A DNA stretch of 64,000 bases from Streptomyces hoynatensis (GTDB taxonomy: Bacteria; Actinomycetota; Actinomycetes; Streptomycetales; Streptomycetaceae). Under the pieces are notes generated by a model. The model had not been told where the DNA came from. It did not search any database and saw only the letters and a program-made list of their open reading frames with translations. Position numbers and translations under genes: made by a program. Positions 8,680 through 17,029 of the stretch are shown one piece after another; position 1 is the stretch's first letter; each line of letters starts with the position of its first letter. The stretch lies in assembly GCF_003626535.1 (NCBI RefSeq), contig NZ_RBAL01000005.1:332466-396465 (forward strand), given 5' to 3'.

Positions 8680-9482
8680 ACGGGCCGGCGACCGGCGGGC
8701 CGGGCCGGGCCACCGGGGTGGTTCCCGAGGCGGCCGGGGCGGCGGGCACGACGGCGGGGACCGCCTCGGGGACCACGGAGGACGCCGCGCTCGCGCTGGG
8801 GGACGACGCGCTCGTCCTCTCCCACCGGCTGGCCGAGTGGGCGGGGCACGCCCCGGCCCTGGAGGAGGAGGTGGCCCTCGCCAACCTGGCCCTCGACCTG
8901 CTCGGCCAGGCCAGGACGCTGCTGACGATGGTGGGCGACGAGGACCGGCTGGCCTTTTGCCGCCAGGAGCGCGCCTTCCGGAACGTCCAGCTCGTCGAGC
9001 AGCCGAACGGCGACTTCGCCCACACCATCGCACGGCAGCTGTACTTCTCCACCTACCAGGAGCTGCTCTGGGAGCAACTCGCCGCCGGGGACGGGCCGTT
9101 CGCTCCCCTGGCGGCCAAGGCGGGGCCGGAGACCGCGTACCACAGGGACCACGCCGTCACCTGGACGCTGCGGCTGGGCGACGGGACCCGGCTGAGCCGG
9201 GAGCGGATGCAGCGCGCGGTGGACGCCCTGTGGCGCTACACCGGCGAGCTGACGCGGCCGGTGGCCGGGCTGGCCGGGGTGGACTGGGCCGCGCTCGCGG
9301 CGGGGTGGGCGGAACGCGTCGGCGCCACGCTGCGGGCGGCGACGCTGACGGTGCCCGAGGCACCGGCCCGTGCGGTCTGGTCGGCGGGCGGCGGGCGGCA
9401 GGGCATCCACACCGAGCCGTTCGGCCGCCTGCTCGCCGAGATGCAGCACCTGCACCGCAGCCACCCGGGGGCCAGGTGGTGA
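8676..9482 (+). CDS. paaC: 1,2-phenylacetyl-CoA epoxidase structural subunit PaaC
   Basis: A 268-residue ferritin-like subunit pairing with PaaA. Key blocks are LSHRLAEWAGHAPALEEEVA, ANLALDLLGQARTLL, EQPNGDFAHTIARQLYFSTY and the C-terminal HTEPFGRLLAEMQHLHR. It keeps the fold of the catalytic subunit but lacks the full diiron set and serves as structural partner. The first ~35 residues from GTG 8676 are a Gly/Ala/Thr-rich extension not typical of the family. It overlaps paaB and paaD by 4 bp. Confidence 0.96.
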   Translation: MNGPATGGPGRATGVVPEAAGAAGTTAGTASGTTEDAALALGDDALVLSHRLAEWAGHAPALEEEVALANLALDLLGQARTLLTMVGDEDRLAFCRQERAFRNVQLVEQPNGDFAHTIARQLYFSTYQELLWEQLAAGDGPFAPLAAKAGPETAYHRDHAVTWTLRLGDGTRLSRERMQRAVDALWRYTGELTRPVAGLAGVDWAALAAGWAERVGATLRAATLTVPEAPARAVWSAGGGRQGIHTEPFGRLLAEMQHLHRSHPGARW

Positions 9483-10141
9483 GCGAGGGGCGCACGACGG
9501 CGGGCACGCCGGCGGACGAGGTGGCGGGCGCACCGGCGGAGGCGCCGGGCGCACCGGCGAAGCTGACGGAGGGGGCGCAGGGGGTGCAGGTGACGGAAGC
9601 GGCGCAGGTGACACAGGGGGCGCAGGTGACGGAGGCGACCGAGGCGGCGCGGCTGCGGGCGGTGGCCGCCGCGGTGCCCGATCCGGAGCTGCCGGTGATC
9701 GGGCTCGGCGACCTCGGCGTGCTGCGCGGGCTGCGGCTGCTCGGCGCCGGCCGCGTCGAGGTGGAGCTCACGCCGACCTACACCGGGTGCCCGGCCGTCG
9801 AGGCGATGGCCGGGGAGGTGCGGCGGGCGCTGCTGGCCGCGGGCGCCGCCGAGGTCGAGGTCCGGCGCGTCCTCGCCCCGCCCTGGTCCACGGACGACAT
9901 CACCGCGGAGGGCCGCCGCCGGCTGGCCGCCGCCGGGATCGCGCCGCCGAGGCCGCTGGGCCGCGCCCCGGTGACCGTTCCCCTCCTCCCCGGCCCGCCG
10001 GGCGAGGAGCACCCCGTCCGCTGCCCGCGCTGCGGCGCCGCGGACACCGAGCTGATCAGCCGCTTCTCCGCCACCCCCTGCACGGCCCTGCGCCGCTGCG
10101 CGCGCTGCGCCGAACCGTTCGACCAGGTCAAGGAACGCTGA
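9479..10141 (+). CDS. paaD: PaaD, epoxidase Fe-S/maturation protein
   Basis: A 220-residue protein with a ~50-residue Ala/Gln/Val/Thr-rich N-terminal extension (imperfect repeats of TEAAQVTQGAQV). The MIP18/DUF59 domain follows (PDPELPVIGLGDLGVLRG, LTPTYTGCPAVEAM). The C-terminal zinc-ribbon-like cysteines are RCPRCG and RRCARCAEPFD. The family is required for a working PaaABCE complex, probably in iron-sulfur or diiron assembly. It is coupled to paaC by a GTGA overlap and is followed 9 bp later by paaE. Confidence 0.94.
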   Translation: MSEGRTTAGTPADEVAGAPAEAPGAPAKLTEGAQGVQVTEAAQVTQGAQVTEATEAARLRAVAAAVPDPELPVIGLGDLGVLRGLRLLGAGRVEVELTPTYTGCPAVEAMAGEVRRALLAAGAAEVEVRRVLAPPWSTDDITAEGRRRLAAAGIAPPRPLGRAPVTVPLLPGPPGEEHPVRCPRCGAADTELISRFSATPCTALRRCARCAEPFDQVKER

Positions 10142-10150
10142 GGAGCGCGG

Positions 10151-11212
10151 ATGTTCCACTCGCTGACCGTCTCCCGCCTGAGCCCGCTCGCCGAGGGTGC
10201 CGTCGCCGTGTCCCTCGCCGTGCCGCCGCGGCTGCGCCCGGCCTTCCGGCACGTGCCCGGCCAGCACCTGACGGTCAGGCACCGGCACGAGGGCCGCGAG
10301 CTGCGCCGCACGTACTCGGTGTGCAGCCCCGCCCCGGGCGCCGGGGGTCCCGCGGAACTCACCATCGGCGTGCGGCACGTCCGCGGGGGCGCGTTCTCCA
10401 CCCACGCTCTGCGGGAGCTGGCCGTCGGCGACCGGCTCGAGGTGCTCCCGCCGGCCGGCCGGTTCACGCTGCCGCCCGCGCCCGGCAGGTTCGCCGCGCT
10501 CACCGGGGGCAGCGGCATCACGCCGGTGCTCTCCATGGCGGCGACGCTGCTCGCGCGCGAGCCGGCCGCCCGTTTCACGCTGCTGCGCAGCGACCGGACG
10601 GCGTCCAGCGCGATGTTCCTCGACGAGACGGCCGACCTGAAGGACCGCTACCCGGAACGGTTCCAGCAGGTCCACGCCCTCACCCGCGAGGAGCGGCACA
10701 CCGGCCTGGCCGCGGGGCGGCTCGACGCCAGGCGGCTGCGCGGGCTGCTGCCGGCGCTGCTGCCCGTCGGCGAGGTGGACGGCTGGTACCTGTGCGGGCC
10801 GCGGGGACTCGTGGAGGCGGGCAACGCGGCGCTGCGCGCCCTCGGCGTGCCCCGAGCGCGGGTGCACAGCGAGCTCTTCCACGCCGAGGACGCGCCCCCC
10901 GCGCCGCCCGGGGATGCCGGGGAGGCCGTGGCGCGGGGCGGCACCCTCGCCGTGACCCTCGGCGGGCGCCGCGCCGAACTCGCCCTCGCGCCCGGCGAGA
11001 CGCTGCTCGGCACGGTGCTCCGCAACCGGCCCGACGCGCCCTACGCCTGCCGCGGCGGGGTCTGCGGCACCTGCCGGGCCCGGCTCCTGGCCGGCCGCGT
11101 CGCCATGGCCCGCAACTACGCGCTGGAACCGGCCGAGGTGACCGCCGGCTACGTGCTCCCCTGCCAGTCCCGCCCCCTGACCGACCACGTGGAACTCGAC
11201 TTCGACGCCTGA
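10151..11212 (+). CDS. paaE: 1,2-phenylacetyl-CoA epoxidase reductase PaaE
   Basis: A 353-residue NAD(P)H-dependent reductase. The N-terminal FAD-binding barrel carries LRRTYSVCS (about residue 55), and the pyridine nucleotide domain has TGGSGITPVLSM and YLCGPRGLVEAGN. The C-terminal plant-type [2Fe-2S] ferredoxin domain has the C-x4-C-x2-C cluster CRGGVCGTC plus a last Cys in LPCQSRP. It passes electrons from NADPH to the PaaA diiron centre. It is the last gene of the operon. Confidence 0.96.
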   Translation: MFHSLTVSRLSPLAEGAVAVSLAVPPRLRPAFRHVPGQHLTVRHRHEGRELRRTYSVCSPAPGAGGPAELTIGVRHVRGGAFSTHALRELAVGDRLEVLPPAGRFTLPPAPGRFAALTGGSGITPVLSMAATLLAREPAARFTLLRSDRTASSAMFLDETADLKDRYPERFQQVHALTREERHTGLAAGRLDARRLRGLLPALLPVGEVDGWYLCGPRGLVEAGNAALRALGVPRARVHSELFHAEDAPPAPPGDAGEAVARGGTLAVTLGGRRAELALAPGETLLGTVLRNRPDAPYACRGGVCGTCRARLLAGRVAMARNYALEPAEVTAGYVLPCQSRPLTDHVELDFDA

Positions 11213-11414
11213 GCGGCGCCGCTTCCCTCGCCGGGACCGCCCGGCCCGGCTTCCGCCGGCGATGCCGGGTTCCGCCGGGGCGCCGTCGCGTGTGGGGGGC
11301 CTGGGCGAGTGACGTGGGGCCGGGCATCGGCGAGGATGGGCGGCGAAGGATCGGCGCAAGCCCGGGGCGCGGAGGTCCGGACGTCCCGGGTGTCCGGGTG
11401 AGGACGGTGGAGAG

Positions 11415-12581
11415 ATGGGCGGCAGGCCGCTGCTGAACCGCAGGCTGGACGGGCTCGGCACGACGATCTTCGCGGAGATGTCGGCGCTGGCCACCGCGAC
11501 GGGCGCGATCAACCTCGGCCAGGGCTTTCCCGACACGGACGGCCCCGAGTCCGTGCGCGAGGCGGCCGTGCGGGCGCTGCGCGAGGGCCGCGGCAACCAG
11601 TACCCGCCGGGTCCCGGCATCCCCGAGTTGCGCGCCGCCGTCAGCGCACACCAGCGCCGGTTCTACGGCCTTGGCTTCGACCCGGACACGGAGGTCCTGG
11701 TCACCGCGGGGGCGACGGAGGCGATCGCGGCGGCCATGCTGGCGCTGCTCGAACCCGGGGACGAGGTGATCGCCTTCGAGCCCTTCTACGACTCCTACGC
11801 CGCCTGCATCGCGATGGCCGGCGCGCGGCGGGTGCCGCTCACGCTGCGCGCGCCCTCCTTCCGCCCGGACCTGGACGAGCTGCGCGCCGCGATCACCCCG
11901 CGCACCCGGCTCCTCCTGCTCAACACCCCGCACAACCCGACCGGGATGGTGCTCACCGAGGAGGAGCAGCAGGCCATCGCGGCGCTCGCCGTCGAACGTG
12001 ACCTGCTGGTCGTCACCGACGAGGTCTACGAGCACCTCGTCTACGAGGGCACCCACCGGCCCCTCGCGGCCCTGCCCGGCATGCGCGAGCGCACGGTCAC
12101 CATCGGCTCGGCGGGCAAGACGTTCTCCTTCACCGGCTGGAAGGTCGGCTGGGTGACGGCGAGCGCCCCGCTCGTCGCGGCCGTCCGCACGGCCAAGCAG
12201 TACCTGACCTACGTCAGCGCGGGCCCCTTCCAGTACGCCGTCGCCGAGGCGCTGCGGCTGCCGGACGCGTACTTCGACGAGTTCCGCGAGGGCCTGCGCC
12301 GGAAGCGGGACCTGCTCGCTGCGGGCCTGCGCGCGGCCGGGTTCGAGGTCTACCTCCCCGAGGGCACGTACTTCATCACCACCGACATCACCCCGTTCGG
12401 CGAGAAGGACGGCTACGCCTTCTGCCGCGCGCTCCCCGAGCGCTCCGGGGTGGTCGCCGTGCCCAACTCCGTGTTCTACGACGACCCGCAGGCCGGCCGC
12501 AGTCAGGTTCGCTTCACCTTCTGCAAGCGGGAGGAGACCCTGGAGGAGGCGGCAACCCGCCTCAAGCGCCTGGCCGCCTGA
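11415..12581 (+). CDS. Class I/II pyridoxal-phosphate aminotransferase
   Basis: A 388-residue fold-type I PLP enzyme. Recognisable pieces are INLGQGFPDTDGP near the N-terminus, NTPHNPTGMVL (Asn contact), DEVYEHLVYEG (Asp contact to the pyridine N) and SAGKTFSFTGWKVGW with the Schiff-base Lys at about residue 236. The C-terminal substrate Arg is in SQVRFTFCK. The sequence is closest in style to the kynurenine/glutamine/methionine transaminase group (YbdL-like) or DapC-like succinyl-diaminopimelate transaminases. It sits 200 bp after paaE and probably has its own promoter. Substrate is uncertain. Confidence 0.88.
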   Translation: MGGRPLLNRRLDGLGTTIFAEMSALATATGAINLGQGFPDTDGPESVREAAVRALREGRGNQYPPGPGIPELRAAVSAHQRRFYGLGFDPDTEVLVTAGATEAIAAAMLALLEPGDEVIAFEPFYDSYAACIAMAGARRVPLTLRAPSFRPDLDELRAAITPRTRLLLLNTPHNPTGMVLTEEEQQAIAALAVERDLLVVTDEVYEHLVYEGTHRPLAALPGMRERTVTIGSAGKTFSFTGWKVGWVTASAPLVAAVRTAKQYLTYVSAGPFQYAVAEALRLPDAYFDEFREGLRRKRDLLAAGLRAAGFEVYLPEGTYFITTDITPFGEKDGYAFCRALPERSGVVAVPNSVFYDDPQAGRSQVRFTFCKREETLEEAATRLKRLAA

Positions 12582-12850
12582 CCCCTCAGGGGCGGCACGG
12601 GGGCGACGCACCCTCCGGGCTCACCCGCGCGTCTCGGCCCGGCCGGGATCGTCGCCGTCGAGGGGGCGCGGCGACTGCTCTGAGACCCACGGGATGCCGA
12701 GCGGGGCGCAGCGCGAGCACGCGCGGGGCGGTGCCGCGCGGCATTACCTGGGACGTTATCGACCCGGGCCCGCCTGGCGCGGAAGTATCGGGGCATCGGA
12801 CGGGCCGCCGGCCGGTCCGGAAGGACCCACACCGCGTGAGGAGAAGCAGC

Positions 12851-13222
12851 ATGGCAGGCACGGCTTTCGACACACTGGCCGAGCGCTACATCGCCACCTG
12901 GAACGAGACCGACCCCAAGGCGCGGCGGCGGGCCGTCGAGGCCCTGTGGAGCGAGGACGGCCGTTACGTCGACCCGCTGGTGGAGGCCGAGGGCCCCGCG
13001 GCGATCGACGCGACCATCGCCGCGGTCCAGCAGCAGTTCGACGGGATGACCTTCCGCCTCGCGGGCCCGGTCGACGGCCACCACGACCAGGCGCGTTTCA
13101 CCTGGGAGCTGGGGCCCGAGGGCGGCGAGGCGCTGGTCGTCGGCTTCGACGTGGCGCAGACCGACGGGCAGGGCCGCCTGGTCCGGGTCCTCGGCTTCCT
13201 CGACCGCGTCCCCACCGCCTGA
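12851..13222 (+). CDS. SnoaL-like / NTF2-fold protein
   Basis: A 123-residue protein with the SnoaL/NTF2 cone fold pattern: an N-terminal helix (FDTLAERYIATWNETDP), then ALWSEDGRYVDPLVEAEGPAAID and paired strands with RFTWELG. Such proteins are cyclases, isomerases or orphan small-molecule binders. ATG 12851 is preceded by GAGGAGAAG, a good ribosome site. It stands alone. The 269 bases before it hold no gene. Function unknown. Confidence 0.82.
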   Translation: MAGTAFDTLAERYIATWNETDPKARRRAVEALWSEDGRYVDPLVEAEGPAAIDATIAAVQQQFDGMTFRLAGPVDGHHDQARFTWELGPEGGEALVVGFDVAQTDGQGRLVRVLGFLDRVPTA

Positions 13223-13296
13223 GCCCGGCAGGACCGAAGGACCGCGCACACCGCCCGAGGCGCCCGGGCGGAACCGCGGCCGGAGAGCCGGCCCAC

Positions 13297-13325
13297 CGAA
13301 CGCCCCCGCCCGGCGGGCGCGTTCG
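13297..13325. terminator. Strong hairpin between convergent genes
   Basis: CGAACGCCCCCGCC and GGCGGGCGCGTTCG form 14-bp arms with one mismatch around a minimal loop. It lies 75 bp after the SnoaL-like gene and 72 bp from the end of the convergent rhodanese gene, where a bidirectional terminator is expected. Confidence 0.65.
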
Positions 13326-13396
13326 GGTTCAGGGGGCGTGACCGGATTCAGGGGGCGTGACCGGGCTCAGGAGCCCGGCCGGGTTGAGGACCGGGT

Positions 13397-13738
13397 TCAG
13401 AGGACGTAGGGGTCGGCGTCCGACTCGGCGACCAGGGGGCGGCCCGCGGCCTGCCAGGCGTGCATGCCGCCGTCCACGTTCACCGCTTCGAGGCCCTGCT
13501 GGAGCAGGTAGGCGGAGACCTGCGCGGAGCGGCCACCCGCCTTGCACACCACGTAGAGGGGCCGGTCCCCGGCGTGGGCGGTGATCTCGTCGAGTCGCTG
13601 GACGACCTCCCCGATGGGGATGTGCAGCGCCCCCTCGGCGTGGCCTGCGGCCCACTCGTCCGGCTCCCGGACGTCGAGCAGCGGTGCCTCGGCGGGCACC
13701 GCGTCCGGGGTGACCGCGGGAAGTGATGCGAAGCTCAT
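13397..13738 (-). CDS. Rhodanese-like domain protein
   Basis: A 113-residue single-domain rhodanese-like protein. LLDVREPDEWAAGHAEGALHIP marks the start of the fold; the active-site loop is VVCKAGGRSAQVSA with the catalytic Cys at about residue 65. The C-terminal motif is NVDGGMHAWQAAGRP. Such proteins carry a persulfide sulfur from thiosulfate or similar donors to cytoplasmic acceptors. ATG 13738 gives the usual length. No operon partner is adjacent, so the acceptor is unknown. Confidence 0.92.
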   Translation of the reverse strand: MSFASLPAVTPDAVPAEAPLLDVREPDEWAAGHAEGALHIPIGEVVQRLDEITAHAGDRPLYVVCKAGGRSAQVSAYLLQQGLEAVNVDGGMHAWQAAGRPLVAESDADPYVL

Positions 13739-13905
13739 GGGCCCGACCCTATCCCCGGAGAAAACCCGGGAGGTAACCCCGGAGAGAGGCGCGGAGAAAA
13801 CCCCCTGGGGAAAACGCCCGCCCGGTCTCCCCACGGCCCGGCCGCCCCAACGGGCCCGGCCGCGCCAACCGGCCCGGTCTCCCCACGGCCCGGCCGCCCC
13901 GGCGG

Positions 13906-14892
13906 CTAGCCGCGCCGCTCGGCTTCGCCGCCCCGGCCGGCCGCCTGGAGGCCGGCGAGTTCCGTCTCCCGGTCGGCCACCTGCTTCTTCAGCCCCTCGG
14001 CGATCTCGTCGAGCATCCCGTCCGGGTCGTCCCCCGCCATCCGCAGCATCGAGCCGACGGCGCTGGCCTCCAGCGCGGCGGCGGCGTCGGCCAGCAGTTC
14101 CTTGCGCTGCGCGAGCCACTCCAGCCTGGCGTACAGCTCCTCGTGCCTGAGCCAGGCGTCCTGGGTGCCGGGGCCGCCGCGTTCCCACTCCTCGGCGAGG
14201 GAACGCAGCTCCGCCTCGTCGCCGCGGGCGTAGGCCTGGTTGACGCGGGAGACGAACAGGTCGCGGCGGCCGCGTTCGGCCTGGTCGGTGACCAGGTCGG
14301 GGTGGCACCTGCGGACCAGCTCCCGGTAGAGCCTGCGGGCCTCCTCGCTCGGCCGCACCCGCGGGGGCTGCTGCACGGGCTGCTCGGTGAGCATCGCGTA
14401 CGCCTCCTGGCTGAAGCCCGAGCCGTCGAGCCAGCCGTGGAACAGCTCGGAGACCCGCGGCATCGGCGCCACGGCCGCCCGCAGCTCCCGCGCCCGCCGC
14501 TCGTCCTCCGGGTCGCCCGAGCGGGCGGCCACCGCCTCGGCGATCAGCGCGTCGAGCTCCTCGAGCCGGGCGTAGTAGGGGCCGAGGCGCTGCTCGTGCA
14601 GCCGGGAGAAGTTCTCCACCTCGATCCTGAAGGTCTCCACCGCGATCTCGAACTCGATCAGCGCGGTCTCCGCGGCGTGCACCGCCCGCGCCAGCCGCTC
14701 CGCCGCCTCGTCCACGCCATCCGCGCCGTCCGCGCCGTCCGCGCCGGCCGTCTCGGGTGTCCCGTCCGCCCCGGGCGCGCCGTCGCCGGCGGCCTCGGCG
14801 GCGTCCGCCCTCTCGCGCCCCGGGTCCGTCTCGCCCGCCCCGCCGGTCCCGCTCGCCTCCGGCGTGGGCTCGGCCGCTGCCTCGTTAGCCAC
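13906..14892 (-). CDS. J-domain (DnaJ-like) coiled-coil protein
   Basis: A 328-residue protein. Residues 1-70 are acidic and low-complexity (Ala/Glu/Gly/Asp). A coiled coil follows (VHAAETALIEFEIAVETFRIE to about residue 135). A J-domain-like segment has RRLYRELVRRCHPDL, including the HPD triad at about residue 198. The tail is again helical. The HPD tripeptide is what stimulates Hsp70 ATPase, so the protein may recruit DnaK to a specific client. It lies downstream of, and is separated from, the sugar ABC operon by a hairpin. Role unknown. Confidence 0.78.
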   Translation of the reverse strand: MANEAAAEPTPEASGTGGAGETDPGRERADAAEAAGDGAPGADGTPETAGADGADGADGVDEAAERLARAVHAAETALIEFEIAVETFRIEVENFSRLHEQRLGPYYARLEELDALIAEAVAARSGDPEDERRARELRAAVAPMPRVSELFHGWLDGSGFSQEAYAMLTEQPVQQPPRVRPSEEARRLYRELVRRCHPDLVTDQAERGRRDLFVSRVNQAYARGDEAELRSLAEEWERGGPGTQDAWLRHEELYARLEWLAQRKELLADAAAALEASAVGSMLRMAGDDPDGMLDEIAEGLKKQVADRETELAGLQAAGRGGEAERRG

Positions 14893-14904
14893 CCGGCCAG
14901 CCTA

Positions 14905-14938
14905 GTGCCGTGGCAACGAAGCTTCGCCGCCACGGCAC
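14905..14938 (-). terminator. Terminator hairpin of the xylFGH-like operon
   Basis: GTGCCGTGGC (14905-14914) and GCCACGGCAC (14929-14938) are perfect 10-bp arms, and the loop contains GAAGCTTC, itself a palindrome. It lies 80 bp beyond the permease stop on the transcribed side. Confidence 0.7.
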
Positions 14939-15017
14939 CGGGGCCTCGTGGGGAGGGGACCCCGCGCGCCCCGCGCCGCCCCCGCGCCCCCGCCGTGACC
15001 CGCGCGCCGGGGCGCGC

Positions 15018-16265
15018 TCAGGCGCGGCCGTGGGACCTCTGGGCCCGCCGGGACAGGGAGTCGAGGACCACGGCGGCGAGCAGCACGCTCCCGGTGATCA
15101 TGAACTGCACGGCGACCTGGACCCCGAGCAGGGCCATCCCGGAGGCGATGGACTGGATGACGAGCACGCCGAGCAGCGCGGCCCAGGTGGTGCCGCGGCC
15201 GCCGAAGAGGCTGACGCCGCCGATGACGGCCGCGGCGATGACGTCGATCACCAGGTCGCCCTGGCCCGAGGTCTGGCCGACGGAGGTGATCCTGGAGGCG
15301 AGGAAGAGCCCGCCGACGGCGGCCATCGCGCCGGAGACGGTGAAGACCGACATCCGCACGGCCTCCACGGCGATGCCCGCGCGCCTGGCGGCCTCGATGC
15401 CGCCGCCGAGCGCGAAGATCTTCCGGCCGTAGGTGGTGCGGCGCAGCACGAAGTCCAGCACGGCCAGCGTCACGAGGAGGATCAGGACGGAGAGCGGCAG
15501 GCCGCGGAAGCCGATGAAGACCCCGGCCGCGCCGAAGAGCACCGCGCCGAGCAGGCCGGCCCGCACCGCCACCGCGCCGAGGGTGGGCCCGGGCAGCCCG
15601 GCGACCGTGCGGCGGCGGCGGCCGAGCAGCGCCACGGCCAGGTACGCGGCCAGCCCGAGGGCGGCCAGGCCCAGGGGGATGAGGGCGTTGCCGAAGTAGT
15701 GGTTGGTGAGCGTGGCGACCAGGCCCTGGTCGTCGAGGTTGATCGAGCCGTGGGTGTCGAGGATGAAGAGCATCAGCCCGTTCCAGGCGAGCAGCCCGGC
15801 CAGGGTGACGACGAAGGCGGGCACGCCGAGGCGGGCGACGAAGAAGCCGTGCACGGCCCCGGCCGCGGCGCCGCCGAGCACGGCGATGAGGCAGGCGAGC
15901 CACTCGGGCACCCCGGCGTTCACGTTCAGCTGGGCGAAGATCGCCCCGGCCAGGCCGCTGACCGAGCCGACCGACAGGTCGATGTCGCCCACGAGCAGCA
16001 CGAAGATGACGCCGACGGTGATCAGCCCCATGCCGACCAGGTCCACGCTCAGGTTGGACAGGTTGCGCGCGGACAGGAAGTCCGTGTCGATGCTCTCGAA
16101 GACGATCCAGATGACGACCAGGCCGAGGACGACGGGCAGCGAGCCCGTCCGGCCGACGCGCCAGGCGGTGACGAGGGTGCCGGCGCCCCACCGCAGGAGG
16201 CGGAGGCACTCGCGCAGGTACCGGGTGGCGCCGCCCGGGGGCGGCTCCCGGTCGTTCACGGCCAT
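15018..16265 (-). CDS. Sugar ABC transporter permease (XylH-like)
   Basis: A 415-residue inner-membrane permease of the branched-chain/ribose-xylose class (BPD_transp_2), with about ten to twelve hydrophobic segments. Diagnostic blocks are NLSNLSVDLVGMGLITVGVI, LLVGDIDLSVGSVSGLAGAI and IGGVSLFGGRGTTWAALLG near the C-terminus. The long insertion around residues 210-260 is typical of XylH rather than RbsC. ATG 16265 overlaps the ATPase stop by 10 bp. It would form the channel of the importer served by the two genes upstream. Xylose is a guess from family shape; other pentoses are possible. Confidence 0.88.
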   Translation of the reverse strand: MAVNDREPPPGGATRYLRECLRLLRWGAGTLVTAWRVGRTGSLPVVLGLVVIWIVFESIDTDFLSARNLSNLSVDLVGMGLITVGVIFVLLVGDIDLSVGSVSGLAGAIFAQLNVNAGVPEWLACLIAVLGGAAAGAVHGFFVARLGVPAFVVTLAGLLAWNGLMLFILDTHGSINLDDQGLVATLTNHYFGNALIPLGLAALGLAAYLAVALLGRRRRTVAGLPGPTLGAVAVRAGLLGAVLFGAAGVFIGFRGLPLSVLILLVTLAVLDFVLRRTTYGRKIFALGGGIEAARRAGIAVEAVRMSVFTVSGAMAAVGGLFLASRITSVGQTSGQGDLVIDVIAAAVIGGVSLFGGRGTTWAALLGVLVIQSIASGMALLGVQVAVQFMITGSVLLAAVVLDSLSRRAQRSHGRA

Positions 16266-17029
16266 GGCCGCACGGGCTTTCGCCCGGTGTTGTCGGTGGC
16301 GCCGGTGATCGAGGCGATGATCTGCTCCTGCGGGGTGGTGTTCACGTCGAAGAACCCGTTGTTGCGGCCGAGGCGCAGGACGGCGACCTGGTCGGCGACG
16401 GCCTTGATGTCGCCCAGGTTGTGGCTCACGATCAGGACGGCGAGGCCGCGTTCGCGCATCTGCTCGATGAGGTCGAGGATGTGGGTCGCCTGCTCGATGC
16501 CGAGCGCGGCGGTCGGCTCGTCGAGCACGACGGCCTCCGGCGCGCCGAGCAGTGCCCTGGAGACGGCGACGGACTGGCGCTGCCCGCTGGAGAGGGTGGC
16601 GACCGGGGCCCTGAGGTCGGGAATCCTGATGGCCAGGCTGCCGAGCAGTTCGCTCGCCCGGCGCTCCATCTCGACCTCGTCGAGCACGCCCGCCCGGTGC
16701 ACCTCGCGGCCGAGGTACAGGTTCCCGACGACGTCGAGGTTCTCGCACAGCGCCAGGTCCTGGTAGACGGTGGCGATGCCGAGCGCCCTGGCGTCCTGCG
16801 GGCGGTGGACGCGGACGGGCTCGCCCTTCCACTCGATGACGCCCTTGTCCGCGGGGTCGGCCCCGGCGATGACCCGCACCAGCGTGGACTTCCCCGCGCC
16901 GTTGTCGCCCACGAGGGCGACGACGTGGCCGCCGCGGACCTCAAGCTCGATGTCGGCGAGCGCCTGTACGGCGCCGTAGCGCTTGTGGATCCCGCGCAGC
17001 CTGAGCGTCGGCGCGGGTTCGCGTGACAC
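16256..17029 (-). CDS. Sugar ABC transporter ATP-binding protein (XylG-like, single NBD)
   Basis: A 257-residue ATPase with Walker A GDNGAGKST (about residue 40), the Q-loop in VYQDLALCENLDV, signature LSSGQRQSVAVSRALL, Walker B VVLDEPTAAL and the switch His in VSHNLGD. Only one nucleotide-binding domain is present, whereas classic XylG has two; a homodimer would serve the transporter. GTG 17029 is preferred because GGAG lies nine bases upstream; ATG 17038 abuts that site. The start lies inside the end of the upstream gene (overlap of 89 bp), which is unusual. Confidence 0.9.
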   Translation of the reverse strand: MSREPAPTLRLRGIHKRYGAVQALADIELEVRGGHVVALVGDNGAGKSTLVRVIAGADPADKGVIEWKGEPVRVHRPQDARALGIATVYQDLALCENLDVVGNLYLGREVHRAGVLDEVEMERRASELLGSLAIRIPDLRAPVATLSSGQRQSVAVSRALLGAPEAVVLDEPTAALGIEQATHILDLIEQMRERGLAVLIVSHNLGDIKAVADQVAVLRLGRNNGFFDVNTTPQEQIIASITGATDNTGRKPVRPWP